Assembly (NCBI GenBank): GCA_030844895.1
Contig: CM061224.1
Span: forward strand, 74,966,567-75,030,566
Reading direction: 5' to 3'
Source: Ambrosia x helenae
Taxonomy: Eukaryota; Streptophyta; Magnoliopsida; Asterales; Asteraceae
Length of the DNA stretch: 64,000 bases
In this document: positions 20,710 to 33,130 of the stretch, piece after piece
Position numbering within the stretch: position 1 is the first letter of the stretch
Layout of the letters: each line of letters opens with the position of its first letter
The notes under the pieces: generated by a model
The model's database searches: none
Told to the model about the DNA's origin: nothing
Seen by the model: the letters and a program-made list of their open reading frames with translations, nothing else
Made by a program: the position numbers and the translations under genes

Positions 20710-22463
20710 ATGGCAACAAGAAACTATCTCCTGAAACAAAATAAGGGAAAATCTCTTACAGAAGCAATTAATGAGACGCTTTTGCGTGTGAAGAAAGAAC
20801 AAGAACAGTCTTCCCTGGACAAATTTAATGCATTAGCAAATGAAGTGAAAAGGCTATTAAACAATATGATGATACAAAAGAAGCAATATGTGAACTATGC
20901 AGAGTAGGAACAATCAACAGAAGGTTTTCGTTCTTCAAATCAAACGGTATCATCTGATTCCGAGGGAAGTAAGTTTGTCTTAAAACTCAAACATCAAATC
21001 GAATCACCTTATCGTTCTCAATTTACCATATTAGAATCTGTCCACCAAGTGTTTGAGGAAATGCCTCAAAGGGCTAGGAATGTGATTCAAGAATCATGGG
21101 ATTAACAATCCGTGAATAGGCAACAACAAACATCTAATGTTTAGGTGTTTGATGAAATGCCTAGTAGGGTTGAAAGTGAGACTCGGGAAATCATTGATGG
21201 GGAAAATTAGAATTGGAAATCCAAGATGAAAAGAATGATGATAATAGTGAATCAGGAAAAGAAATTAAAGAAGATGAAAATGGTATGTATACGAGGGTTA
21301 TAGGTGAAGAATTTGGTGACGATTCAATGAAGAAGATGGAAAATGAGATTGTGATGATTCAAGAAGCATTTGAGGGTGCTTTGTTGCCTGAGAAAGTGGA
21401 TGTTCTGGCCAATAGGCAAGTTGAAAAGTTTGCTAAGAATTGGGAGATGGAATAGACTCAGATTTTTGTAACAGAGACAGATGAAAGTTGTGAAAAATGT
21501 TTGTATACCAATCAATTTTCTTCACAAAATAATAATAAGAATCATAATGATAATACTAATAATATGATTCATAAAAATACCAATGTTGGAATGAATCATA
21601 ACACACAAAATATTCATAATGATAATAACAATGATAGTGTTCATAACAGCTAAATGATTAATATGTTGAACCATAATTCACATAGCACTAGATTGACAAA
21701 GATTGATCTTCCCACATTCAGTGGAGAAAATGATAATAAGATTCAAGAAACCGTTGTGTATGAAAATGTGATTGGCCTGTTTGGAAATGATGAAAGAGGA
21801 GTTGAAAATGATGAGGATAAAGATATAAGTTGTGAAGTTGAGCACATAAATTAGTTGAAAATGAAGGACAATTTAAATTCTTTGGTTATTCTTGATGGGT
21901 TGGATGATGTTATCAATAGGGAAGTTGATTTCTGTATTGACCCTGGAGTGGTTAATCAGAAAACTATGACAAGAGGACCAATTATTGAGTTGGTTCCTGA
22001 TGTAACAGAAAAGGGCCAAGAAGTACAACCAAATATTAATTGTGGGGACAATGAATTCAGTTTAGGGAATAAGAGAAAGAAACAATTATATTGGGTAGAC
22101 ACATGTTGGATTTGTAACATGGAATGGAAAGATAATGAAGGTATGGAGTTCAAATTTGTTACAGAACTAGTAGATAAAAACAAGGTTTGGGATGTTGGAT
22201 TAGTAGTTGTTGAATTTAAGCTTCATGTTATGAGGGTGATATACGAAGGTGGAGTAATCAGAGCGACTACTCCTAAAGAACCTTATGATGATGATAAGTT
22301 AAAAGATATCTTTCATGTGATGCTTAGTCCATTTATTGGGTTTGGAAAGGTCAAAAGCCAAACATATGGGAAAAAGAAGTCACATTGGATAGATACCGGT
22401 TGGATTTACTTCATGGTAAGTAAAGATAGCGATAATGCGGATGGTAAAAAGGATTCGGGTTAG
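20710..22463 (+). pseudogene. Degraded Gag-like coding remnant of element G
   Basis: Short frames at 20710-20904, 21213-21452, 21654-21851 and 21855-22460 are separated by stops. They are rich in Asn, Lys, Asp and Glu and contain LTKIDLPTFSGE. The segment 22060-22450 encodes two similar 'W(V/I)DT.WI..M' units (YWVDTCWICNM and HWIDTGWIYFM), suggesting an internal duplication. No catalytic domain is visible. Confidence 0.4.
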
Positions 22464-23440
22464 TTGTGAGTCCATTATTTTTTTCCTTTCCACTAAAAAA
22501 TGAAGACCTTCATGATGGGTTGTTTACACTTGGATAACGCCGGTGTCTCAAGTAATGTTGTCTATGTTAACAAGTCCAATAAAGCATCTATTACTGAATT
22601 GAAGACTGACGAAGCCTTGACATTTGAGCCAAAATCTTTAAGACAACAACACGGTGAGACAAAGCTTAAAACATAACCTCTGCACCTTTTATTCTGAACA
22701 GATCTGATATAAACAAAATCAATGTTGTGACTTACCGAATTGTGACTTTTTCCAACACTTTAGAAGTGTTGACGAAATATTTTTTATGTGGGCTACAAGA
22801 TGCCATTGAGGACGTTGCTATTGGTGCACTAGTTCAACTATTCAATGGAGATCCATCAAGAGATTCTGTTGTAGACTAAAAAGGGAAGGCTGTTGCGTTA
22901 TGTTGTGTGTTATTTGCAAACTCAAGAATTAGATGTTCAATCGCCATTGGTCGTTGTATTAAGCCTTTAGTTTTTCTTCTTGTTACCGAAGAAAGTTCAA
23001 CTCCACATTCGGTTGTGTGTGGGAATTTGATTGAATTGGTGGCTGCACATGGTATAATACTTATCCAACAGAACCGGTGTGAATTGGGCAAGGTTTCTAT
23101 TGCTTGAAAGTTGTATCAGCGGAAACCGTGTCAAGTTGCTTTGTTGACTAAAAAGTTGGATGATGATCATACATATTACATGATTCACATAATTGAAAGA
23201 ATTTCCTGTTGTCCACTGATGAAGATGTCATAGTCACCAGATGTACGATTAACTAAACAAGCGATTTACAACCACCGATCAGGTGGATATGTTATTATTA
23301 TGGAAATTGGGATTCATAACTGGGAAAGCAAGTTGAAAATAGACTCTATAAGGCATGGGAGAAAAATAATTGTTGGTTGTGGTGCTAGATTTAACAAGAA
23401 TAACTTCAAAAAGAAAGAATTGATGTACTTATGGCATAAG
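22464..23440 (+). other. 3' part of mS34 intron 1, with a degraded coding remnant
   Basis: No intact gene. At about 22790-23105 one frame, interrupted by a stop, reads IGALVQLFNGDPSRDSVV, then IKPLVFLLVTEESS. The spacing and hydrophobic pattern suggest armadillo-type repeats. This is a weak impression, and the source gene cannot be named. The 23300-23440 stretch is open but resembles nothing known to me. Confidence 0.25.
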
Positions 23441-23486
23441 TGGAAGTCCAAACATGGGAAGGCTTGGGGAATTGTTAACAAAGACG
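23441..23486 (+). CDS. mS34 exon 2
   Basis: The frame reads WKSKHGKAWGIVNKDG. HGKAWGI is the signature block of the mS34 family (human mS34 also has HGKAWGI). The donor is strong (GACG/GTGAGT), leaving phase 1, which matches exon 3. The start is uncertain: ATAAG/TGG at 23440 or GGAAG/TCC at 23446 both keep frame with exon 1, but neither has a good pyrimidine tract. The expected sequence after exon 1 is roughly Asp-Gly-Lys/Arg-His-Gly-Lys, so the first codons look altered. Confidence 0.7.
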
Positions 23487-24339
23487 GTGAGTTGTGATTT
23501 CTTTTCGGTGTTGTCAGCATAATGCTACCAGTTCTTTCAAGTTTCCTAATACATTGCCTGTTTGATATGCTGGTGTGAGTTATTAGATCTGATTGGAATT
23601 AGTACCCTAGGTGTTATTATTGTTTGCGATGAAATTGTTTGGTCAGACAGCTTTTTAGAGTTTGACTTGCTATTTAACTTGTTGTTTATGTATAGTAGAT
23701 TCTAGAAAGATTCATCGCTAGTGAACTTTGGCATAAGGTTATGTTGCCTTAATAATTACGTGGCATAAGGATACAAATTTGTCATATTTGGATACCCTTT
23801 TAGGATTCTTTGGAAATCACACTACGATTAGGAAATCACATCATCTTTTACAAGGTGACTAGCTTATAAGAAGTGAGCTTAAATGAACACTTTTTAGGGC
23901 TTTCTAGTGAGGCGCTTTTGCGCATTAGGGTGCCTCTTGTACTGGGATCCGTTCTTTCTTTTTCAAGCCCATTAAATGGGTCATTATCTTTAAAAATAGG
24001 ATGATTTTGGTAGCCTATGTCCTTAAAACCCGATCTCTTCGCCTTTTCCAAGGATTTCAGTTTCCTCGTGGACTTGTGGTTCATGTGTTTTTTAATCATG
24101 TTATCTACTACACACATATGTATTTGTGTTTTGAAGCGACATGTAATCTCATTTGTGTACGAAAAGTGAGCCTCATGTGCCCCTTTGCCTCGGCTCCAAG
24201 TACCCTATTGCCCCTTGCCTCGTCTCTTAGGACCCTATCGCATCTTGCCTTGGCTCAGAGGATGTCCTCTTACTTTTTTATAACACAACTAGGATTCTAG
24301 AAAGATCGAAGCTTAAAGGAGTGTTGGTATTATGCATAT
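23487..24339. other. 5' part of mS34 intron 2
   Basis: About 850 bp before element C. No gene was seen. A GAGGCGC / GTGCCTC-type low-grade repeat lies at about 23910-24250. The last five bases, CATAT (24335-24339), are the target duplication of element C. Confidence 0.4.
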
Positions 24340-24929
24340 TGTCAAGAACTGTGTCATCACAGATTATTATTATTAAGATAGATGCACACATATCTGACAG
24401 GTACAAGATACTGACAAGAATCAAAGATACAAAACAACCTCACTACAATAAACTCTCAAACTCAGAAGATCATCAACTAGATGATCAACACAAAACAAAG
24501 GTAAACACAGATTGAACGATCAAGATGATCAGATCAATAAACCTAAAATGTTTCAGAGAGAGAGAGAGCATGAGATGAAGGTTCGAGAGAAAAAGAATGG
24601 TCAAAAGTTAGACAAGGCAGAAACACAAATCTATATATAGCAAGAGATTTGTGTTTCTTGACTAAGATCAACGACCCCATAAAAGGAGCAATCCAACGGC
24701 TGCAATATAATAGTGTTTGTTACCACGGATTCCCAAGTCAGCTGCTATCTCCACGAGCTGGGCTGAAGACAAATTGGGCCTGAACAAAAGCAACTGGGCC
24801 AGATAAAAAAAATAGCAAAACACCTGGGCCCCTTAGCACGATCCATCCAACAAATGCAGCCCAAACCTGTAAAACTTGTGCAACATGATATAAGACTTAT
24901 AAAACCAAATTATAAAATTGAAAATTATT

Positions 24930-24962
<33 letters not shown>

Positions 24963-24968
24963 TTAACA
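24340..24968 (-). repeat. 3' LTR of element C (629 bp)
   Basis: TGTCAAGAAC to TATTTAACA on the plus strand. Contains CTATATATAGC at about 24632 and a (TA)n run at 24938-24962. Its right 400 bp match 48166-48523 with several substitutions and indels. Confidence 0.9.
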
Positions 24969-24977
24969 TCCCCTCAA
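24969..24977 (-). other. Polypurine tract, element C
   Basis: Minus strand TTGAGGGGA, adjacent to the LTR. Confidence 0.75.
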
Positions 24978-24982
24978 TTTTA

Positions 24983-27900
24983 TTATTTGAAACAGTTGAA
25001 CAGTTTTACCAACTCACACATCTTCTCATGTTGAGAAGTAGATAAACCTTTAGTGAACAAGTCAGAAATTTGATCATTTGACCCAATTTTAGAGGTTTTG
25101 ATAATACCTTTAGAGATCAACTCTCTAAGAAAAAACAAGTCCAGTTCAAAATGTTTTGTTTTATCATAAAACACTGGATTTGCTACAATTGACATCGTAG
25201 ATGAACTATCACAATGCAAAACAACAAGGAGTTTTACATGAATCTTAAGTTCAAATAAGATATTTTTAATCCACATGATGTCACAGGCAGTGGAGCACAT
25301 AGCTCGATACTTAGCTTCAGCTAAAGATTGAGAAATTGTTACCTGTTTTTTACTTTTCCAGGATACCAAACAGTTACCCAACTTAATACAGAATCCTGTA
25401 ATAGACTTCCTAGTTTCAGTGCACTTAGCCCAATCAGAATCTGAATGAGCAACTAAGTCAAACTTTTCACCTTTTGAAAAAAAAAAATCCCAACCCAGGG
25501 GCCTGTTTTAAGTATCTAAGAAGTCTAAGAGCAATCTTAAGGTGACCCTCAGTGGGTTTGTGCATAAATTGACTCAAGTAGTGCACTGAATAAGAGATGT
25601 CTGGTCGAGTATGAGAAAGATAGATTAACTTTCCCACAAGTTGTTGGTATCCCACAGGGTTGGATAATGGGTCATTATGGTCTTTGACTATATTAGTCAA
25701 AGTGTGGTTTATTTCTATAAGACATGAGACTGGTTTGCATCCCAACATTCCATACTCAGCAAGAAGTTCAGTGCAATATTTCCTCTGAGTAAGACACAAA
25801 CCAGAATCATTTCTAACAACCTCAATGCCTAAAAAATACTTTAACTCCCCTAAGTCTTTGATTAAGAATTTAGACTTGAAACATTCTTTAACCTTCTCAA
25901 TCTCAGACTTAGAGTTTTCAGTAATAATTATATCATCCACATAAACCAAGAGAACAAGAAAGACATCTTCAACATTTTTAACAAATATAGAGTAGTCACA
26001 CATACGTTGGACAAAACCAAATTCATTTAAAGCATCTACAAGCTTTTTGTTCCACATTCTAGGAGCTTGTTTAAGCCTATATAAAGATTTTTCAACTTTA
26101 CACACTTTGTTGGGATCAGAATTGAAACCATCAGGCATAGACATATAAGCATCCTCAATAAGATCACCATATAAGAAGCATTGTTAACATCCAACTGGTA
26201 AATATGCCAATCATTTTGAACAGGAAGACTGACAATACATCTAACAGCAACCATTTTAACAACTGGTGAGAAGTTCTCTTCATAATCAACACCTTCTCTT
26301 TAACTAAAACCTTTAGCCACCAGTCTGGCCTTATATCTATCAATTTCACCAGTTGACTTATACTTAATCTTATAGATCCATTTACATCCTATTTTATTTC
26401 TACTCTTAGGTAAGTCAACAACTTTCCAAGTGTTATTTCTGTAGAGAGCCTCCAACTCATCATTCATGGCTTTCACCCAATTGGGATCCTTAACAGCCTC
26501 TGAATAAGTTGTGGGCTCTCTACTTTTGTCCAAACTAGACAAAAACATTTGCAATCAAAAGATAGATTAGAAAAATTAACTACCTTTTCAATGCCATATT
26601 TAACTTTCCCATCCACAACAAAATAACTAAACTTTTTAGGAAAAATAGTTTCTCTTCTAGACCTCCTAGGATTAAAACTATTATCAACAACAGTGTCACC
26701 CTCAGAATGTGCATGTAAGTCACTTTATGTACCCACAGGTTCAGCCATACTAGGTTCATCTGATGTTGACCCACTAGGCTGCTGTTTCTCAGCTAAGCCT
26801 GTGGGATCCTCAGATAATCCTGATTGTTGGACACTTTGTGTTCCAGAATCCTTATCATTACCATTACACCTCCAATTATCATTGGGATCATTCTCTCCTA
26901 AGTGTTGTTGATCATCTGTGTTTTCAAAAGTGTTAAAAAAGTTTAAAGTATTGACACCAGACTCAGAATTAGAATCAAAGGTTTGAAAAATGTTTAACTC
27001 CTTAAAAGGATAACAAGACTCAAAAAATTTACATCTCTTGAATAAAGAATTGCCTTGCTATCAAGGCTGAACACTTTGTAACCCTTTTTCTCATTTGAAT
27101 AACCAAGAAAAACACATTTTTTAGCCCTACTTTCTAATTTGTTAGACACATTTAAAACAGTGACAAAACACAGACAACCAAACACCTTGATATGATCAAG
27201 GAAGGGTTCAAATTTAAACATAAACTCATAAGGTGTCTTTCCATTTAGCACAGATGAAGGGGTCCTATTAATCAAATAAGATGCAGTAAGAACACAGTCA
27301 AACCAAAACCGAATGGGAACATTGCTTTGAAAAAGCAAGGCTCTAGCAACATTAAGCAAGTGCCTATGCTTTCTCTCAGCAATCCCATTCTGCTGAGGAG
27401 TGTATGCACAAGTAGTCTGATGTATAATACCCCTTTCTTTGCAAAACATATTCATATTATTGTTGACAAACTCCAAACCATTGTTACTTCTAAAGATTTT
27501 TACACTTTCTTTGAACTGAGTTTGTATTAGATGATAAAAATATTTTATGTTTTGAAAAACTTTGGATTTGTGTTTCATCAGACATACCCATATAACTCTA
27601 GAATAGTCATCAACAATAGTCAAGAAGTATTTATTACCATCCCTATCAGCAACCCTATAAAGACCTCACGCATCCAAATGAACAAGTTGCCCAATGTGTG
27701 AACTCTTATGGTCACTTAATGGGAATGGTTCTCTGTGTTGTTTAGCCTTATGGCAAACCTCACAGGGTTCATGACCATTATCAATCTTAAAGTCATAACC
27801 AAGTTTTAAAAATTTAAAGACTTGACTAGAAGGATGCCCTAATCTAGCATGCCAAAGATTAGTTAAAGCAATATTATTACAACACACCTTAGAAGACAAA

Positions 27901-28387
27901 GAAGCATTGCCACACATATATAAACCATTCATTTGACTACCAGTCACCAGGGTTTTCCTGGATGACCGGTCCTGCAAATAACATTTATCCTCATCAAAAC
28001 CGACAAAAACTTTATTATCTCTAACAAGTTTGTGCACAGACAAAAGATTGACAGTGTATTCCGGAACTACCAGAACATCTTGCAGGATAAGATTATTGGC
28101 AAGTTTTAGTTTACCAATTTTAGTTACTACAGCAAAAGTACCATTAGGGTGTTTGATTTTAATATTTAAGTCAAAAACATCAACATAATCAAACAATCCA
28201 GTTTCATCTTTTACCATGTGTTCATTAGTTCCTGAATCAACTATCCACCCTATTCCTAACAGAGTGCCATTACTACTAGTGAAACAATAAACATTAGAAC
28301 TAATGGTAGAAGCACAAAACAACCTACCAGACAAATTACAGCTCACAGAGGAATCAGTAGGTTTCTCATTTAACAAGCTTAGAAGTT
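24983..28387 (-). pseudogene. Element C Pol: protease to RNase H, broken
   Basis: Motifs on the minus strand: protease WIVDSGTNEHMV (about 28220); LWHARLGHPSS; integrase DDYSRVIWV, FRSNNGLEF and NGIAERKHRHLL; reverse transcriptase GCKWIYKIKYKSTGEI, LYRLKQAPRMWN and LLVYVDDIIIT (about 25930); RNase H SLAEAKYRAMCSTACDIMW with TKHFELDLFFLRE (about 25130). There is an in-frame stop after HLDA (about 27664), and frameshifts near 26990, 26560, 26250 and 25460. The upstream gag continues at 43243 beyond nested element B. Confidence 0.9.
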
Positions 28388-28392
28388 TAGCC

Positions 28393-28907
28393 TGTATGTC
28401 ATGTATGGATCGTGTAAACAACAAAGAATGATCAAACAAGTTAGTTTTAGGTGCGGAATCCCTAAAACAATCACAAAATAATAGTCAAACAGATCAAAAC
28501 ATGTAAATCATCATTTCAAAAGCTTTTTCATTAATTAGAAACTCAATTACACGTTTAAAGATTGATACAAACAGGGTAAGAACGTGAAAAGAGCTAAATA
28601 AACTTCTAGAGAGAGAATCAGAAAGTGGAGGGAATAATATGACTCAAAGTTACATTCAAAAAATCAAGCTTGACTATATATAGACTGCACATTCGCCCAA
28701 ATGGTTCGTGCGAATGTGCAGGTTCGACCAAACCAACTGGTCGAACCAAGCCATACATAAAACAATATTCACATTCGTCCAAAACTTGCTCCTTCGCACC
28801 CTCTGATCTTCCTTCAACCATACACAATTCTTCCTTCGCACCATCGATATTTCACAAAACTAGTTTATTGTACAATCCGAAGCACTAGTCGCACAATTGC
28901 ATCTACA
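28393..28907 (-). repeat. 3' LTR of element B (515 bp)
   Basis: TGTATGTCATG to CATCTACA on the plus strand. The core promoter TATATATAG lies at about 28673-28682, and a CACATTCGCCC / GCGAATGTGC / GGTCGAAC motif array at 28684-28845 is upstream of it on the minus strand. R-region signature GGTGCGGAATCCC at about 28451. Confidence 0.95.
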
Positions 28908-28920
28908 AACTCCCCCTCGA
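28908..28920 (-). other. Polypurine tract, element B
   Basis: Minus strand TCGAGGGGGAGTT, directly following the aORF stop codon (28921-28923) and touching the LTR. Confidence 0.85.
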
Positions 28921-31900
28921 CTATTGCTTGGATTGCTGTCGATGTTGTTCGTCCATTCTGATGTTCATCAGTTTGATGTGTCGCTGAATCTTCTGTTCTC
29001 TAGTCAATACCGGTTCCTGAAATTGCTTTGGCTTCGTCTTTTTCACTTCAGGCACTTTTTGTTTCTCTACAAACTTCCCAAGCTTCATGTCATAGTCACA
29101 ACCAGCGTTAATATCATATGCAAAGCACAGAAATACCACACGTTGGTATTTTCCTGCTTGTTCAGCATCCTTCACTTCAGAATAGATCGGATTGTAAAAC
29201 AACATTATTATATCCTCATGTGAACAGTTGATTAACCACATGGGATCAAAAATGTGTATCTTCTTGAAGTTGTTCTCTCCGTCTTTCAGCACAATCACAG
29301 CCTCTGCTATCTTCCAATCGTAATACCACCAAATGAAATCTTTGGCGAAATAATGTGGAATCGGCAACAAAGGAATCTTTTTCAACATTCGCGGTGGTTT
29401 ATACTTTAACGTCACCTTGGGCATACCTGTAATCAAATCAATATCCTTTTTATGAACAATTGTTTCGGATATTGTGGTTCAAATAAATCCCACTTGGTTC
29501 GGCTTTCTCTCGTCATCTTCTCAGCAAAGTAAGTAATCTGACTATTTGACGCTCCCGTTAAACGGTGACGACAAATATCACGAATTGCCCAATAAGGAAG
29601 AGTCTTCAAATGATGAAACTTATCAAAATATAAGATCCCCTTCTCCCACTTCACTGCTATGCATCTCAATTCCTTAACAAACTTCCAGGCCAACGCACGA
29701 CCTTTGAAAATTCCACTATAAAGTTTGTAAAAACTACCTTGTATCTCAGCTTTCGGACGGTTATTCTCTTTCTCTTTCAATTTCCTCAAAAACTCCTTCA
29801 AGCTCTCAGATTGCTCGAACCGTGGTTTATCATGCCCTTTAAAAATCTCATCTTCAAACACTTTGCTCTTCTCTTTTGCCAGTTTCTCTGCTTGGTTTAG
29901 CACTTCTTCCGAGAATCCAGGAAATCCACAAGCTTAATTATTCTTGAAGTATTGTGGATATTCCTCACTTGTTATATCTTCCATTTCAACATCTTCAAAA
30001 GCAGGAACGTCACGGTCATCAGAATGATTCCCGGCTTCCTTTTCAGGTATCTTTGGAATGTAATTGTCAGCAAGCAACTCTTCCAAAGTCTTTCCCACTT
30101 GTTTGGCTAAACCTTCAAGTATCTCTTTAGAAATCGCCGCAGAAACCTCTCCATCTTCAAGATCAGGGTCATCAAACTCCAACTCAAACAGCTTATTGCT
30201 CGACTCAAATATTTCTGGAAATCTGCTTGTCATGACAATCGTCCAGACTCGATCTATGAGCATCTGGCGATACATGTTCTTGTCTTCTTCCGATAACGAC
30301 TGCAGTTTTTCATTCCAGAAAATATCGTCATCAACGTTTTCACCTGGAGTCTTAGAACTTGACTCTCCAGCCTTGCTTGAATCACGCTTTTCATACTTAT
30401 ACTTCTCAGTGTTGTCATCATCATCATCATCACTACTATCAAAAGCAGAGCTGTTTCCATCACTCGATCCACCATCTGAACCTCCATCATCTCCATCATC
30501 TTTCTTCTTCTTCTTTTGAGGATCGTTACCAGCATCTTCATCAAGATCTTCATCCTCTTCTTCGTCAGATGGTTCAAAGTCTAGCTGCTCTTCTTCTCGT
30601 TCTTTATCTTCCTCACTAGCTTGAAGTAAAGGAGCTCGAGAGTACAAGTCTTTTATCAAATCATCCATGTGCTTGTTACTCTTTTTCAGCTGTTTGTTCT
30701 CCTCTTTCAAGACAATAATCCTTCTGGTGCTTCGTTGCTCGTGCTTCAGCAACTTCTTGTTCTCTCTCTTTAACTTCTTGATAGTTTTCTTCAATACTTC
30801 ACTATCATCATGGGATGTGACTACGACTTCCAACATCTTTCGATCATTTGATTTCAATTGCTCGATCTATGTTTGCTGTTTGTTGATTATACTCATCATC
30901 TCAGATAATCTTTGATTCACAGCATTCATAATATCACTATCAACTGAAACCTTCTTCTTAACAGGTACTTCTGCAACTTCAGGCAGTTTGCCTTTCCTCA
31001 TCTTCTTGAGCACATTATCCAAAGCTTCATTAAACTGATCAATAGGTATATCATCTCCCTGTTGTGTGCTCGAGGTCGTTGCAGTCTTTTGTTTCTTTGA
31101 CACTGGTGCAGTAACCGGTGACTTGGAACTAGAAGCTGGTGATAGTTTCTTACCAGCTATGAGCGATTCAATCTCCATCTTTCTCTTTTGACTTGGTTTC
31201 TCTGGTTTCTTCTTCTTTGACTTTTCAGCTTGTACAGGTGAACCAGGAAAATCTTCATCTAGATTCAAAATCACTTCATCTTCATCAACAGGAATTGGAC
31301 TCTTATTCCCTTGATCTTCAACAGTTTGACTAGCAGACTCACCAGCCACAGTGGCCATGGGCGTAGTGGTCTTTAGCGTTTCAGTCTCCGAGTCCCAATG
31401 TTCATCTTCTTGCGTCTCTTCTGAATCAATCGACGCTTCATCTACAATATGCAAACCTTTCTTTGCCATCGTCTTGTTTCGTCTTGGTGTGCTTTTCTTC
31501 TTCTCAGGTTCAGACACAACCTCTAACCTTATCCCTTTCTCCTTAACCTTTCCACTCTTGGCACCGACATTAACAACCTGTCTTTTGCGCTTCGCATCTT
31601 GATCAACAGGATGTAATGGGTTATCTGGATCTGAATCACTGTTTGCATGTCTTACAAGCCCTTTGCCTGGATCTGTATAATCAATTCTTGCTAGATGTCC
31701 AAATAAACGCCTTACTGGTGGACGTTCATTGACTGACAATCCTTTGTACGCTTTCATCCTAGCAAGTGTATTGAGCGACATATGTTCCTGAACAACAATA
31801 TGCTTAGGATCCCTCTTCAAGTCTTTATACTTGTTATCAAATACCATCTGGAGGAAACGAGGATATAGCAGAAACTTCAGATTCCTCGTGCCGTTCACAG

Positions 31901-32519
31901 GTTCTAACAAGTGTTCCATCAGCATGCCTGAATCATTGAATGGTTTGTTCAACACCAGGGCTACCATCAAAGAGCTAATACTCTTGCGCATTAAGTCATA
32001 TCCTCCAGCGGCTGATCCGAAGACATGTATCAAAACGTGTGCCAAATATTTGAATTGAGGGCACAGTTTTCCCTTGTGCAATGAACCGTCAGTGATTGGT
32101 CCATTGTATTTCATTCTCAGAAAACACTTTCGCTGATCCATGAAACTCAACTCCTTCGGATCCGTCTTCTCATCTTGTAAATTCAACGCTTCTCTTAAAT
32201 CCTGCTCACAAACAATAACTCTCTGCCCTTGGATCTTGCTAATCAAACATGACTCGCAATTCCAGAAGTCCAGCTTTGCTCCTGACCAGAATTCTTGCAT
32301 CATATCTCTGTAGATAATCGTAGGTGTAGCAATTGCGTCTATCACCCTACATCTCTTCAAGAATTCAATGATCTCGACAAACTCCGTGTGCTTTTTAACT
32401 TCTCCGAGATACGCACAGCAGTTATGCGCATTCTCGAAAGTTAAAAGCTCTTCAGAAGATTTCTTAGCAGGTTGTGAAGACGATCCAGCTTGCTCAGTAG
32501 ACTTTTCCTGCTCGGACAT
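28921..32519 (-). pseudogene. Element B aORF, broken copy
   Basis: Homologous to the intact aORF at 1099-4755 along its whole length. It starts MSEQEKSTEQ at 32519. The N-terminal domain runs HNCCAYLGEV to LLYPRFLQM to about residue 285. It is followed by a basic linker, a coiled coil (about 30650-30850), an Asp/Ser-rich acidic stretch (about 30400-30560) and the C-terminal domain (FKGRALAW, LPYWAIRDIC, WWYYDWKIAEAVIVL, FDPMWLINC). Two in-frame stops (about 30867 and 29934) and one frameshift (about 29435) break it. The frame is otherwise continuous, so loss looks recent. Confidence 0.85.
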
Positions 32520-32527
32520 GGTTTAAT

Positions 32528-32790
32528 CTGCAAAACAAAAACAAAGAAACATGTTAAAAATCGACAAAATTTCAAATTTTGAAAACTTGGTATTTATCAT
32601 TCTCATTCGCCCAATTGGGGGTGCGAATGAGAAAATCATGGTTCGAATGAGAAAATTGAATGGTACGAATGTGAAAATTTTGATAAAAGTTTTCATTCGC
32701 CCAAATTTTGTTCTTTCAACCAGTTTGTCATCTCCTTCGCCCATTCGAAACACAAAAACAGTGATTAATCCTTGATTCTGAGATGTTAAC
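32528..32790 (-). other. Predicted 5'UTR intron of the element B aORF
   Basis: On the minus strand the donor is TTTTACAG/GTTAAC (32791/32790) and the acceptor is TTTTGTTTTGCAG at 32528, eight bases before the ATG. Same layout as in elements A and D. The intron contains several TTCGCCC / GGGTGCGAATG motifs. Confidence 0.6.
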
Positions 32791-32923
32791 CTGTAAAAGA
32801 TAGTGGAAAAGGATCAGTGAATGTAGACTATCACAATGGTATGTCACAAAAAACAAGGCAACAAGGTGAGGTTAGAGTGAAAATTTTGAAAAATTTTTGT
32901 ATAGGTTCGAATGAGACAGAAAG

Positions 32924-33130
32924 ACTATATATAGGCATCCTCCTTCGCCCGTTTTACTCATACGAATGAGAAGCTTTTGTCTCCTTCGACCCTAGCTAAA
33001 GGTTCGAATGAGCCAAAAGGGTTCGAATGAAACATATGTTCAAGAACACTCTCCTTCGCCCGTTTAAAACATACGAAGGAACATGAAAAATCCCACATTC
33101 GACCAACCGAATGGGCGAATGAGAATTGGG
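32924..33130 (-). promoter_or_regulatory. Candidate internal promoter of the element B aORF
   Basis: On the minus strand, the motif array (about 33130-32945: TTCGCCC, GGTCGAATG, GGGCGAAGG) precedes CTATATATAG at 32924-32935. The splice donor is about 135 bp downstream. This repeats the LTR arrangement. Confidence 0.55.

Larger units (their letters stand above)
20147..22470 (+). mobile_element. Element G: LTR-retrotransposon remnant with a short LTR and gag-like fragments
   Basis: The candidate 5' LTR (20147-20344) ends GCTAACA and is followed at 20346 by a perfect initiator-Met primer site, TTGGTATCAGAG. Downstream lie degraded Gag-like pieces: 20710-20904 (MATRNYLLKQNKGKS) and the motif LTKIDLPTFSGE (about 21690-21725), typical of Gag domains and more like Ty3 than Copia elements. 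No protease, integrase or RT was recognised and no 3' LTR was found, so the right end is uncertain. The element could be a non-autonomous large derivative. Confidence 0.55.
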
